From Neurospora intermedia (lineage: Eukaryota > Ascomycota > Sordariomycetes > Sordariales > Sordariaceae), in NCBI GenBank assembly GCA_037102815.1, contig BTPP01000001.1, positions 1,389,001-1,453,000 on the forward strand: a stretch of 64,000 bases of DNA, written 5' to 3'. Below the pieces are notes generated by a model that saw only the letters and a list, made by a program, of their open reading frames with translations, was not told the DNA's origin and made no database searches. Below, piece by piece: positions 24,506 to 35,923 of this stretch. Each line of letters opens with the position of its first letter. Position 1 is the stretch's first letter. A program made the translations under genes and the position numbers.

Positions 24506-24549
<44 letters not shown>

Positions 24550-25213
24550 CAACGAGGCTTGTGAGAGAAAGGAACAGTGTTGGTAATTTCAGGAATTCCA
24601 CATGGTGAAAGTTAGTTCGAGATGATAGCTGGCAATGTATAATATCAACATGATACGAGCTAGAATGGTTGATACATCTGCTCCCTTTTCCACCAGAGTC
24701 CATCAACGCACTCGATATTCCGACATCTCATCAGTTCCGCGTTAAGTGGATGCGTACCAATCTTCTTGATTCATATGTCTATCATAATGATTATTTCGAA
24801 GACAAGGTAACGGCAATATCGATGACGATATTTAACAGTCATTCGCAGAACAAACCAAAGACGAAAAAAAAGGCAAAGCTTGCGCAAAACGACCAACACC
24901 AACATGATGGTCTCTCAATCATAACCATATCCGCATGTGTCTCAGAATCTCCTAAGACACCTTTGGCTCACGAACAGCCGCCGACCATAACTATAGCAAG
25001 GTTAACCCATAAATCAGTACTCCGCACCGTCTCGATAACCATAAACTGTGATGACAAGTCCCCAGATCTGACGCCAGTAAAGAATGTCAGCATGAGAGAA
25101 GAGATCTCTCAGTCTCTTCTTCTCTGTGGTATACATATGAGAGGAATTAAGATCCGCAACAATTCTTGTTAATCCCCACTGTCACCCAGTATCGCTGTGT
25201 CCTTTCTTGCACA
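22370..25213. other. 2.8 kb gene-poor intergenic region with a 42-base poly(A) tract
   Basis: This is the spacer from the MARVEL gene promoter to the 3' end of the interrupted gene. Candidate frames (for example 24669-25172 on +) lack motifs and look like chance. It includes a TCG-rich patch near 23725-23755. Confidence 0.4.
24506..24547. repeat. 42-base poly(A) homopolymer
   Basis: An uninterrupted A run on the + strand in noncoding DNA. No recognisable LINE or SINE body adjoins it on either side. Confidence 0.95.
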
Positions 25214-27577
25214 TCATGCCTTCACACCTTCCTTGACCTCTTCCGTATTCTCTGTTGTCTTGTCAGTCATCTCCTCAGTTGTCTCCTCAACCACTACCTT
25301 GTCCTCTGTCACTTTTTCGGTTACTTTCTCAACGGCTTGTTCGTCTTCCATCTTCTTTCCAGAGTCCTCCTTATCATCCTTCGTCTCAGAGCTCCCCATG
25401 ACTTTCTCAATGATCTTGGCTTTGAACTCTTCAACCACCGAATTCTGCTTCGACTTCTTCTCCGCCGCACGGCGAGCTTCAGCCGCTCCCACCACAGCCT
25501 TTGCCTTTTCAGCAATCGCTTTCCATGCAAGCGAGATGCCCGGTTCTTCAAGCTTGGGAGCCTCGGCTTGGTATTGATGCTGACGCACCACGCGATTTGC
25601 CTGTCGGATCTTGCACTTGATGTGGTACCCGGGCTCATTGGCCTTGCGCCATTCTAAATACTCCTCGTACTGTTGTTGCTTGATCGGATCCGGGACCCGA
25701 GGCTTCGTTGTGACGGGAAAATAAGGGCGGTCAGCCTTGGGTCCTGGCTGAGCTTGTTGACCTGCGCCGGTCAGTAGAATCGACGGTTGTACTGGCGGCA
25801 TTGCTGGCACTTCGGCCTGAGGGTACATCGATCCTAAGCCGCTGATAGGAGCCGACGCAAAGGGTGGAATGGGCGGCCGCATCGAAGGCAGAAAAGTTCC
25901 AGTCCCCAAAGTTGCTGCTATATCCGGAGATTGCATGTTGAACTGCGGAACTGCCACAGATGGGGCGGTAAGTGGTGGAAATGTACCAAAGTTGCCCAAC
26001 CCTGGTCCTCCAATCCATGGAGTAGTGGAAAATGGCAGAGCTGCATTGTGTTTCTGTGGCTGTAAGCTCAAGCTGGGATGGGTAAAACCCATGGGATTGA
26101 CATCTGACAGAGCAGGATTATAAAAAGGTTGGATAGGAGGAAGGCAAGCTTGCTGCGTGGGCGGAACCTGAGGTGCTTTTCGTTGTTTGGCCTTCATACT
26201 AGAATTGACGGGACTTGGCTGTTGAATCTGCAACATATCAACTGCAGTGCCTGTGTCCTGCCTCGTCTGAGCAGTTTGTAGCCTATCCAACGAAGGAAGA
26301 GCCCCGGACACAGCCACATCAGGAGTTGGGTTGAAAAGAAGCGATGTAAGTGGGCCACGACATAGCTTCTTGGGAGAGAGCACTGGCAGATGTACACTGT
26401 CCGTCGAAATTCTGAACTCAGCTGCTGCAGGATTCAATTTCTTGGTTGCGCTTTGGGCCTCCAAACTTCTTCTTGTGGCCGTGGCCGGCTCGTCTTGGAA
26501 ATCCCTAGAGCTGTCCGACGTTGAGTAATGTACGATGCACGATGGGTTGCTACCGCTGGCGTACCCCGAGTCGCTGAATTTGCCCTTTCTTTCAGGGTGC
26601 GGCTCGGTGGCTTGGTTCAGTTGGGCATTTTCGAACACTGCACCATCCTTCAGTTTGGCACACAAAATGGCGGGATCAGCAGGTTGTAGCTTGGTGCTTG
26701 GTACCCTGGGCTTTACCAAGGATGGAGTTGGCAGGCGCTTCTGGAGACGGTTGATCATGTTGCGAAAGCGTTCCTCCTCGTCATCTTGAAGCTTTGTTTC
26801 CGAACGTTCAGACGCGCCTGTACTGTCTTTGGAATCCTGGGGTCTATTGCTAGACAGGGACGCGTCAAATGGGCAATTTTCGGGCTTCCTAGAAGGGGCA
26901 TTTGATGTGGGGAGTTCCCGAATGGTGTTTAGTAAGGCCTGGATATCGTCCGGGAGCTCGCGGTCGATAGTCATCCAGTCAGAGGAGATTTTGCCGCTGA
27001 GGATTCTGGGATCTAGGACGCGTTTGAGTTCTCCAAAAGTAGGGGAGCTGGATGAATCATTGGAGTAGTCGCTTTTGAAGCACTTGGGGCGGATGTCGAA
27101 AGTGAATCGGTTAGGTAATGGTATGTTTTCGCCGTTGACGTTCATGAGCATTGGCTTCATGTCTTCAATATGAACCACTATTGGTTTCTGAGCCGAGTCA
27201 AGTGAATGTTCAGAAGTACCTGCAGAGTGCGCCGCTGATTGGTTTGAGACTGAGCGGTCTCCTGGTGCTGATGAAACCACTTCCTAAGCAGTTTGGCCGT
27301 CATTCGGGCGGTAGAATCCAGGTTCGCGAGGCATTTCCATGGAGTGCTCTGTAGCGCTCGACCGTTGAGCAATTTTTTTCCGGAGGTTCCCCTTGTTTGA
27401 CATTCCAGGGGCAGACGCATGCTTGCGCCAGTCATCGGATGCAAGTGCTTTTCCTTTTCCATCAAAACCGATTGAATCCCCCACAGTAGTCTTAACTTTC
27501 AACGCAGGAACTCTAGAGCGGCTAAAGTTCCTGCGACTGGTGATGTGACTGGTTACGGCAGCCATATTGTCTGACAT
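25214..27577 (-). CDS. Large disordered protein gene with one in-frame TAG, candidate for RNA-edited stop
   Basis: One open frame of 788 codons on the minus strand is interrupted only by a TAG at 27286-27284, after 97 codons; the same frame continues for 689 codons including the final stop. Read with Trp at the TAG it would be 787 residues. I do not recognise a domain. Features are a basic N-terminus, a conserved-looking block with VVHIEDMKPM and PLPNRFTFDIRP, long Pro/Gln-rich disorder, a short ordered patch near YEEYLEWRKANEPGYHIK, and an E/K/T-rich tail. No intron with normal signals removes the TAG in frame; I tried the nearby GT and AG pairs. The TAG sits in a tRNA-anticodon-like hairpin loop (see findings). 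Alternatives are a null allele or sequencing error. Upstream, a good intron (27748-27642) joins a further stretch in the same frame but without an ATG, so the true start is uncertain. Confidence 0.72.
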
Positions 27578-28260
27578 CCCACGGATGTCGCTCGATGTGG
27601 GTGTCTTCGGTCCTTCAAGGGCGTAAAGGGTCCTTCCTGGTCTGAGAGGTGTTAGTCAACTGCATACTTATGAAGTGTCCACGCAACGATAATCGAGCTC
27701 CGAGTCATCATGTTAATACTCTGTGAAAGGAACTAAAAAATAACTCACGGCAAGACCAAGAGAGCAGCAGTATCACGTTGGTGTCGTGGACTGGGAAGAC
27801 AAATCCGGTGTTTGTCTTCAAGCCAAATCTGTGTATTCGTTGATCTTTGTTAACGGACTCGGATGTAAATGGCCCGTCTGTTCCGCAGGGAAGTTTGAGC
27901 GAAGAGTCGGCGACAGAAAAGGCCAGGCAAATCCAACGCAGATTGATGGGACTGATTCCGATAAGCTGTCGAAAGTGGCCTTGCGGAAAGGGATTGGTAT
28001 CGGGGGGTGTCTCCTTTCTTTGAGTGCAAATTTCCTCCGTTCCAAATAAAAACGCTTGAAGTGTATCAACACGAAGAAAGAGGCCAGAGGAGAAGAGATG
28101 ACATAATACTGCGAACCGCAAGACAAATAGAGAGACGATACCCAAAAAATGGCGGCCAAAAGATTGCCTGGAGTCTGCGAGTTACGCTGCGCTTGGTGGT
28201 AGTGGTGGTTGTGGCGAGAAGAGGAAGAAGAGTTTGTGTGCAAGTGAGACGAGGGGATTA
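27578..28260 (-). promoter_or_regulatory. Spliced 5' leader of the interrupted gene
   Basis: An intron at 27748-27642 has a GTGAGT donor, a GACTAAC branch-like site and a TCAG acceptor. After splicing, the frame stays open from about 27850 through to the ATG at 27577 but contains no ATG. Several short upstream frames occur, the longest at 28243-27818. Confidence 0.5.
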
Positions 28261-29236
28261 AAAGCCCGTCTATCTGGGTTTGCCCGGCATACTGGAGATT
28301 GTGACTTCCTGTCTTGCTTCACAGTCACGGAGGGACTCATGGAGAGTGGGAGGGATGAGCATACAGAGGGGTTGCTTGGCGCATTATTGGAAGCTTCTGT
28401 TAGCCTTAGTCTTATACAACAAGGCAGGTGTATGTCTTTCACTTGAAGCTAAACCGGAGGACCTATCCACCGAAGCATCTTAGCTGGAGGCCGTCGTTCA
28501 ACATCGGTGTTTCCAAAAGGGACCTTCCAGTACACTTGCCATAGCTATCCGTGTTACCTAGAGTGGGTAGCAGAGATGAACACATCTTCTTGCCTCCCAA
28601 AAGACCCGAATCCTTGGAGTCGAGCCAGGAGGTGAAGCCGAGCCAGGTATCCATCCATGACAAGGCAAGCGGTCGTTGGTGACACTGGATTCAAGCTGAG
28701 CTGTGTGGTCGTTGCGTTAACAAAATTAGAAATTAGCTTCACCTGAGGAAGCTTGATGCGCGGGCAAGTACCTAACGAACCTAAAGGGAACAAACCACGA
28801 CGGCGATCTTGGCAAAACGCATCCAATCCAAACTTCCAGGTGTGACCCAATGCAATGTGACATTTTCACTCCGGTGCTTCCTTCGCTCCAAAACAATACA
28901 CCCGCCATTTCCCTAGACGCAAACGCTCGAGCTCCCCTCGCTCCTCGCTCCTCGCGTTGTCCTCCTTCACGACGGAGGTTTCTCCTGCCTGGCTATTTCC
29001 AACAGAGTCACCTGCCGCATATGATTGCATCCGTAGAGGATCATCAAGGCCCTGCTACAGGACTTCACGGCATGGTACGAAGCAGACGAACTAGAAAGAA
29101 TCCGTGTTGTGGTTGCAAATAACTCCTGACCATGAACGGGTCCACAAAAAGGGGTATAGGTTGAAGTCATGCTGAGAAGTGAAGCGTGCCGAAAGCGACT
29201 CTTTGATAACTACATTTACAAGTTGCCTTGTGTCCT
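28261..29236. other. Intergenic region
   Basis: Presumed promoter of the interrupted gene and 3' UTR of the BAR-SH3 gene, both on the minus strand. No supported feature. Confidence 0.35.
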
Positions 29237-30877
29237 CTAGCTGTTTAACTGGACATAGTTTCCTAGCAAAAGTCCATCATGTCAGAACATGTCCAGCTCG
29301 CAACAAAAAAAGCACCCTAAGAAAAAGTACAGTACGTACCTGGGAATTGACCCTGCTTTCCGTGCAACTTTCCAATCCACCACTCATTCTCGTTCGCAGT
29401 CCTTGTTACTATCTCAATCACATCACCGGCACGGAAGCTCAGATCGCCCTCCGCCTGCGCCGAGTAGTCGTAAAGTGCCGTAACGGTCTCTACTTTGGGT
29501 GCCGCCGCCATGAGGGCCTTGGGCTTGGGCTTCGGCGGTGGGGGCTTGGCCTTTGCAGCCGCCGCCATGGACAACGACGAGGGCTTCGGGCTGGTAACTG
29601 GAGCGGCATAGGAGGCGGGCGTGGCATGTAGCGTACTCGGCTTCACCGAATACGGTGGCGGCGCATGCGCTTCTACTGTTTCCGCCTGGGTTTGGGTTTC
29701 CCAAGGTCGCGGTGCTGTGACGGCAGGAGCTGCTTGTTGCTGTTCCCAGGGCCGTGGGGCTGTGACTGAGGGAGCCGGTTCAGGCGGACCGGTGGAAGTG
29801 GTTGTGGAGGAGCCAGCTGTAAGTAGACCTGCTGGCTTGTTTCCTTCGAGAGCGCCTGGACGTTGGTACTTGGGCGGTCGCTTCATACCCGTGGTCTTGA
29901 ACTTGACAATGGAGAGAGCCTCAGCCCGCTCCTGGACGTCACCACGCTTCGCGTGAAAGGCCTCCTCAATGTCCAGGGTGAGGTCGAAGTAGCCAATGTC
30001 GCAGTGCTGCATCTTCTCGTGCAGGGTGTAGAAGATGTTGAGCTGCATGTAGTAGAAGGACTGGAAAAGCGGCTGAATGAACTGGCGTTCGAGGGCAAAC
30101 AGCTTGGGTAGCTCGTCCTTAAGCAGATCGTTGAAGTAGTTGTACTCTTGCGTGGCCTGCTCAACTTCGTTCTCAGCCTTCCACATGGCCTTTTCGTCCT
30201 TTGCCGACCGGTCTTTTTTGTCTTGGAGCTTCTTGAGGGTGGCGCGGTGTCTGTCGTAATCCAGCTTCTTGTGCTCGCGCTTGACGGCCGTTTTGCGAAT
30301 GACCTTGATCACATCGAGGAGCTCGTTTGCTGGCCGAATAACCCTAGCCTCGATCATTTCCAACTCTGGCGCCAGCGTTTCCTGCAGGTCCTTGACAACG
30401 GCCTCGTACTCCTCGCAGGCGGCGATACCCTCATAGTTTCCATGGGGAACGAGCGAATCGGGATCGGACATGCGGCCGCTGATGGGCTTGTAGATTTCGG
30501 TCATTGCCTTGGAAAACTCGATTTGGTGTTGCAGCATGCCATTGATGGCCTCAAAGTACTTTTTGCTTTCATCGTGAAGGCGTTTGGTCTCGGTTTCGAG
30601 CTCCTGGAATCTGCGCTCCGAGTCGATGTAGACAGGGTCTTTGGTATGCTCGCCGAGGTTAAACTTTTGCTTAAATTGTTGTGGTGCCTAGTTTCTGTCG
30701 TGTTAGTGCCTGTTTGCCAACCCGAGTAATTCGGCGCTATTTCTGCCACAGACGGGGGACTCGACGGGAAGGGCGGAAGTGATGATGACGCTGTAACCGA
30801 AACTAAGGGAGGTGAGATCAAATATGCGGGGCAGAACCTACGCGGACCACGCTTTTTTGGAAGCCCCTGAAGCTCAT
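29237..30877 (-). CDS. rvs167: BAR and SH3 domain protein, Rvs167/amphiphysin type
   Basis: Three exons (30877-30842, 30687-29340, 29262-29237) encode 469 residues. Exon 1 is 36 nt (MSFRGFQKSVVR) and the last exon only completes the SH3 end, GNYVQLNS. Residues 1 to about 250 form an N-BAR domain, beginning with the amphipathic MSFRGFQKSVVRAPQQFKQK and containing KDPVYIDSERRF. A Pro/Ala-rich linker follows with two copies of a VTAPRPWE motif. The C-terminal SH3 has ALYDYSAQAEGDLSF and NEWWIGKLHGKQGQFPGNYV. Such proteins bend membrane and bind actin regulators at endocytic sites. The gene is divergent from nfs1. All junctions are in phase. Confidence 0.94.
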
Positions 30878-32215
30878 ATTCTGCTACGAAGCCGTATGAT
30901 GTCTGATGTGTATTCGGTGGTTGTATGGAGATGCGCAAAGCGGGTTGCTGTTCGAAGAGGTAGAAGGCAATCGGTGGTCGAGTTGCACCTGACTGCCTGC
31001 CCTCTTCAAGTCGGATCCGGATACGATGGTGATGACGCTGGGGGTGGGCAGGGGGGCGGTGCAGGTCGTTTGGCTGGTGGACGAAGTCTTGGCTGAGCGA
31101 AGCTTGCGACGGTTTGCGTGGCGCTGCTATTTGCTGAGGTGAATGTTGGGCACGCCGCACACAGTCACCTCGTTCCAAGATGTAGTGTAAGAAGTCTTTT
31201 TGCCTAGGCGTCTTGTGATTTCGGTTTGTTCTTGAATCCCGTCGGTCGGACCCTTGTCAGCAGTTCCGATCGATGTCCGACAAACTTCCTAGGGGAGGAT
31301 TCGTTCTTCAACGGTGAGAGGTAAAGTAGCTAGCTGTCCTAGAGGTAAGATGCTGCTGCTAGGTAGTTTAGCAGTACAAATGAAAGTCAAGTAGGTTGTC
31401 GGCGGGTATATGGCATGTCACTGATGGTTCAAGTTATAGTCCAACGCAGACTTCCAATGCGAATGGAAACAGAATAGGTACCGAGGAGGTAAATACCGTC
31501 ATCGGTCATCGGTTGTTCTGCTTTTGGTCGATGAGACCCCGGAAAGGAACGAATTGGAACGACGGGGTAGACCGACTGGGTCTGGGGCCCGCTGTAGTGT
31601 AAGTAGCTTTCATCCCAGTGGACATGCATGCCGATTGAGAGAACAAATGCCTGGTCAGTGCTTTTCCTCTCTGTGCAATGATGGATCAGATGCGTCCGCG
31701 GAGTCCGTTCACAAGTGGACATTCCACACTGTATTTGTCAAGATCCATCTGCATAGTATCGAACCCAAGCATTCAGTTTCCGTCATGCCCGGCCCGTTCT
31801 CTAACATTTTGGAGCAGCGTCATTTTTGCCGTACGTACATACGCGCTTGTCCGAGAGAGAAACAGGTGGGGCTATCTGATGACCAAATCGCCAATCAAAG
31901 TGCCTGATCTTGTTAGTTATCGCCCCTCATTGGCACCTTCCTTTATCACCGACCCCTCCGAGGCCAAGTCCGCGTGCGGCGGGATGCCGTTTGTTTCGAT
32001 TTGTTCTTTTCTGTATGGCGGAAATTCCACTCCGACTGCCGAAGAGCGGGAGGCGGCAGCTCTCCATCTGAATTTCTGTGTTTTGAGCCGCCCCGCCCGC
32101 TGCCTCCATCTGTTTTTGTAGGTTTTGTTACAAAACGAACTTTTTTCCCTCTCATCCGCCATTACCCTCACCACCATATTCTCTTTTCCTCTCCTTTTTT
32201 CTTCTTCCTTTTACC
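30878..32215. promoter_or_regulatory. Bidirectional promoter region of the BAR-SH3 gene (-) and nfs1 (+)
   Basis: 1.3 kb separates the two divergent starts. The last 35 bases before the nfs1 ATG are a strong C/T tract (about 32178-32214), a common fungal promoter and leader feature. No RNA gene or repeat is evident. Confidence 0.5.
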
Positions 32216-33997
32216 ATGTCCACCATTGCGCCGTCCGTCTTGCGACAGGCATCGCGCTTGGCCGCGGCCGCTCCTCTCCGCAGCGCGCGTGTGCTGTCGC
32301 GGGCGACCACTGCGGCTGCTGTCAAGACTGCTTCTGCTTCCAGGAGCTATGTGACCGAGACCAAGAGGAACAACGCCGACGTGCAGGCCGAGCATGCTAT
32401 CAAGCTGGATCACAGGGAGATGGAGAAGCAGGGCCTCGCCATCAGCGCGCAAAATGGCTTGAGCCAACACGTCAGCCCCATGGCTGGTAAGCATCATTAT
32501 CACCACCCATCTCTTCGGAGACATATTGCGCAGTCGTCATCGTTGCTGACTCAACTAGATGTTCTCAGCAATGCTACCGTGATGGACGAGGGACAGCGTC
32601 CCATCTACCTGGACATGCAGGCCACAACCCCCATCGACCCCAGAGTGCTCGATGCCATGATGCCCTACTTCACCAACGTCTATGGCAACCCCCACTCGAG
32701 GACACATGCCTACGGCTGGGAGACAGACAAGGCCGTTGAAGAGGCGAGGAAACACATTGCTGATCTGATTGGCGCTGACCCCAAGGAAATCATCTTCACC
32801 AGCGGTGCCACCGAAAGCAACAACATGAGCATCAAGGGCGTCGCCAGGTTCTTTGGCCGGTCCGGCAAGAAGAAGCACATCATCACCAGCCAGACAGAAC
32901 ACAAGTGTGTCCTCGACAGCTGCAGGCATCTCCAGGACGAGGGTTTCGAAGTGACCTATCTCCCAGTGAAGAGCAGCGGCCTGATCGACATGGCGGAGCT
33001 GGAGGCTGCCATCCGTCCCGATACCGCCATCGTCAGTATCATGGCTGTCAACAACGAGATTGGTGTCATCCAACCCCTTGAGGAAATCGGCAAGCTTTGC
33101 CGCTCCAAGAAGATCTTCTTCCACACCGACGCTGCCCAGGCTGTTGGCAAGATCCCCGTTGACGTTAACGCCATGAACATTGACTTGATGTCCATCTCCT
33201 CCCACAAGATTTACGGCCCCAAGGGTATCGGTGCATGCTACGTCCGTCGTCGGCCAAGAGTTAGACTGGACCCCATCATCAGCGGCGGTGGTCAAGAGAG
33301 AGGTCTTCGCAGCGGCACGCTGGCTCCTCCGCTCGTTGTCGGCTTCGGAGAGGCGTGCCGCATCGCCAAGGAAGAAATGCCGGTATGTTACAGTCTCTTT
33401 CTTTTTCTTCCTTTGCCCCTTTTATGATGAGTCGCTTTACACATGCATGGCTTTCTGAAGTCCCGTGACAAGGACTCCTTGTTGATAGACAGCAACTTCT
33501 CTGATCATGATCCTTTCATATCTCACATTTAATGCATCGTCTTTTTCAAGGATGGGCGCTAACTGTTACAACAGTACGACTCCAAGCGTATCAAGCACCT
33601 CTCCGACCGTCTTCTCAACGGTCTGCTCTCCATGGAGCACACCAGCCAGAACGGTGATCCCAACCACTTTTACCCCGGCTGCGTGAACGTTTCTTTCGCC
33701 TATGTCGAGGGTGAGTCCCTCTTGATGGCCTTGAAGGATATTGCACTTTCTTCTGGCAGTGCTTGCACGTCGGCTTCTCTGGAGCCTAGTTACGTTCTCC
33801 GTGCTTTGGGTAACAGTGATGAGAGCGCCCACTCCAGTATCCGTTTCGGTATCGGCCGGTTCACTACCGAGCAGGAGATCGACTACGTGCTCAAGGCCGT
33901 AACGGAGCGTGTGGGCTTCCTCCGTGAGCTTTCTCCTTTGTGGGAGCTCGTCCAGGAGGGCATCGACCTGAACACGATCCAGTGGAGCCAGCACTGA
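32216..33997 (+). CDS. nfs1: Cysteine desulfurase, mitochondrial (NFS1)
   Basis: Three exons (32216-32486, 32559-33382, 33575-33997) encode 505 residues. The N-terminal 45 residues, with arginines and alanines, form a mitochondrial presequence. The mature enzyme starts near [24 protein letters not shown]-site motifs are GATESNN, TDAAQ and [10 protein letters not shown], with the Schiff-base lysine at about K307. The catalytic cysteine is at about C429 in [17 protein letters not shown]. It removes sulphur from cysteine for iron-sulphur cluster assembly and tRNA thiolation, with Isd11 and frataxin as partners. Intron 1 is 72 nt, a multiple of three without a stop, so its retention would insert 24 residues. 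Intron 2 (192 nt) is longer than most here. Confidence 0.97.
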
Positions 33998-35234
33998 GAG
34001 GTGACATGATATGGTTGATGTGCGGTATTTTAACACGGTTTATAAACTGGGCGGAGTTTCTATTGCATTTTTATTTCTCCCGCTGCGCTGCCTTTTCACA
34101 AACACTACAGGCCGCTCGGGTTGTTTATACACCCAACTTTACGAATTGTCCAGGCTCCCGCTAGGACGGAAGCAAGGGGCAAAACATGACCCATTGTATA
34201 CTATCATGTATGTAAGCGATATTTGCGGATGACCTTTGTTTTGATGAGCAAGAGAATGATACCATAGGGCTGGGAGGCGGCGCTCGGAGGTGTCAGTAGA
34301 ACAATTCATCATATAATGGATACACATAATTCCCAGCATTGTGGCTGATGAATGTCTTTTTTTCATTTGACTTTGGCTGTGTCTCGATCGTGTCCATTTT
34401 GTGGCTGTTTCTGAACCCCCCAACCCGATAGTTCTGCTGAACAACTCTACGAAGGGCGTATACAATGTGACCAGCTACCGAGGTCGGAGGCCAGACAATG
34501 AGTGTGTACAAAGTACATCCTCAGAACTAAGGGATCAAGGGTTCCAACTGAAAACCGCCTTGGTGTTGAGGGGCTTAGCTCGGCTCGTAGGTGGCTGCGA
34601 CGACTTATGATGTCACAATTTCATTTGGGATGGTGGGATGAATCGACGAATACCGTTGCGAACGAACCCCTGTTGGCAGCCTCTTGCCTATGACATCATA
34701 GTTTCTGGTGTGCTTTGTGAGACTACAAACGACATCTTCACAGGCACACACACTTTATGGTAAGGCCATCCAATGGACATTGCTGCCACATGCAATGACT
34801 TGGTTGCTGGAAGCTACGTACGAGCTGGAACAAACAAGAAAGACCATGAACGAACCAATTAGAGCAAGAAACGGGTTAGACAGTTCGGAAGTGATGAGCT
34901 GACACAAGCTCACATGGTCATTTTCAGGCCTCTCCAGTCCGTCATTGCCTCCAACCCCAGGCCAAGATTTCGGTAGGACCCTGAATTTTGATGGACGGGA
35001 AGTTCTATTCTGGTCATCCGATCTTGCTTTTGTTTGTCTTCCTGCGGTTTCGTGTTGGACCTTGTGCAAGTCGAGCTTGGGATATATAAAGAAAAGATAT
35101 CCTTTCCCTCAAGACACTTTTCTAATCATCATTCTCACGATACAATCCATCACTCAATCAACCACAACTACTCTCCAACAACAACTTCGAACCGATCCAT
35201 CACCACCAACCTAAACATACCACAACCACCCAAC
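33998..35234. other. Intergenic region with promoter of the CsbD-like gene
   Basis: 3' end of nfs1 followed by the upstream region of the next + strand gene. Apart from the TATA box listed separately, no feature is supported. Confidence 0.4.
35083..35089 (+). promoter_or_regulatory. TATA box of the CsbD-like gene
   Basis: TATATAA lies about 150 bases before the ATG, followed by a leader rich in CAA/CAC typical of highly expressed fungal stress genes. Few other genes in the window have so clear a TATA element. Confidence 0.6.
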
Positions 35235-35923
35235 ATGTCTACCGAGAACAACTCCACCCTCAAGTCCTACATCGACTCCGCCACTGGCGCTGTCCAGAAC
35301 GCCGTTGGTAATATCATGGGCAACAGCGGGGATCAGGTACGCTCGCAGCCCTCCGGTTCACGCTCACCTCTTTCCCATAACTAACACTCAAGACCACAGG
35401 CCGAAGGTCAGCTCAAGCAGGAGAAGGCTCACGCCGAGCACGCCGCCTCGCACGATACCGCTAAGGTCCCCGGCTTCACGGCCACCTCTGACGGTGCCGT
35501 CGCCGCCGATCACCCCGACCGCACGTCCGGTTCTTGGAAGCAGACCGCCGGCGCGGCCAAGGAGTTTATCGGTGGAGCTGTCGGCTCTGAGGTATGTTTA
35601 TTTGCTACCTCCATTCTATCATGCTTTCGTCCTTCACAGACAGCTCGCTTACCTACCAATCACTACAGGACCTCAAGCAAGCCGGCCGCCAACAAAACCG
35701 CGAAGGCCAAGAGCAGGAAGCCCGCGGCCAGGTCAAGGACCTCGGCGAGGGCGCCAAGGACCGCTTTACCGGCCAGCTCGGCAATGCTGCTGCCGCGCTC
35801 GTCGGCGACCGCGAGAAGCAGGCCGAATATCAGACTCAGCATGATGTTGGCAAGGCCCAGCAGCGTGGTGCGGAGCATGATATCCAGAAGGAGGCTGAGG
35901 CGCAGAAGAACGCTGATCTCTAA
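35235..35923 (+). CDS. CsbD-like stress protein (fungal mismatch/cruciform DNA-recognition protein type)
   Basis: Three exons (35235-35336, 35400-35591, 35669-35923) encode 182 residues. The sequence is hydrophilic and rich in Ala, Gln, Glu, Lys and Gly, with no cysteine or tryptophan clusters. CsbD-like helical repeats are seen as SWKQTAGAAKEFIGGAVGSEDLKQAG and again as QEQEARGQVKDLGEGAKDRFTGQ-like segments. Ascomycete homologues are annotated as mismatched base pair and cruciform DNA recognition proteins, after Ustilago Hmp1, but a general stress role is equally likely. The TATA box and strong codon bias suggest high, inducible expression. An AATAAA at 36051-36056 is a likely polyadenylation signal. 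Confidence 0.85.

Noticed and set aside
24669-25172. 167-codon open frame on +
   Set aside because: No domain, poor codon use, low GC and no splice partners; probably chance.
27284-27363. Intron that would remove the in-frame TAG
   Set aside because: The GT sites upstream (GTCGAG, GTCAAA) are poor donors, and with every nearby AG acceptor the intron length is not a multiple of three, so the downstream frame would be lost.
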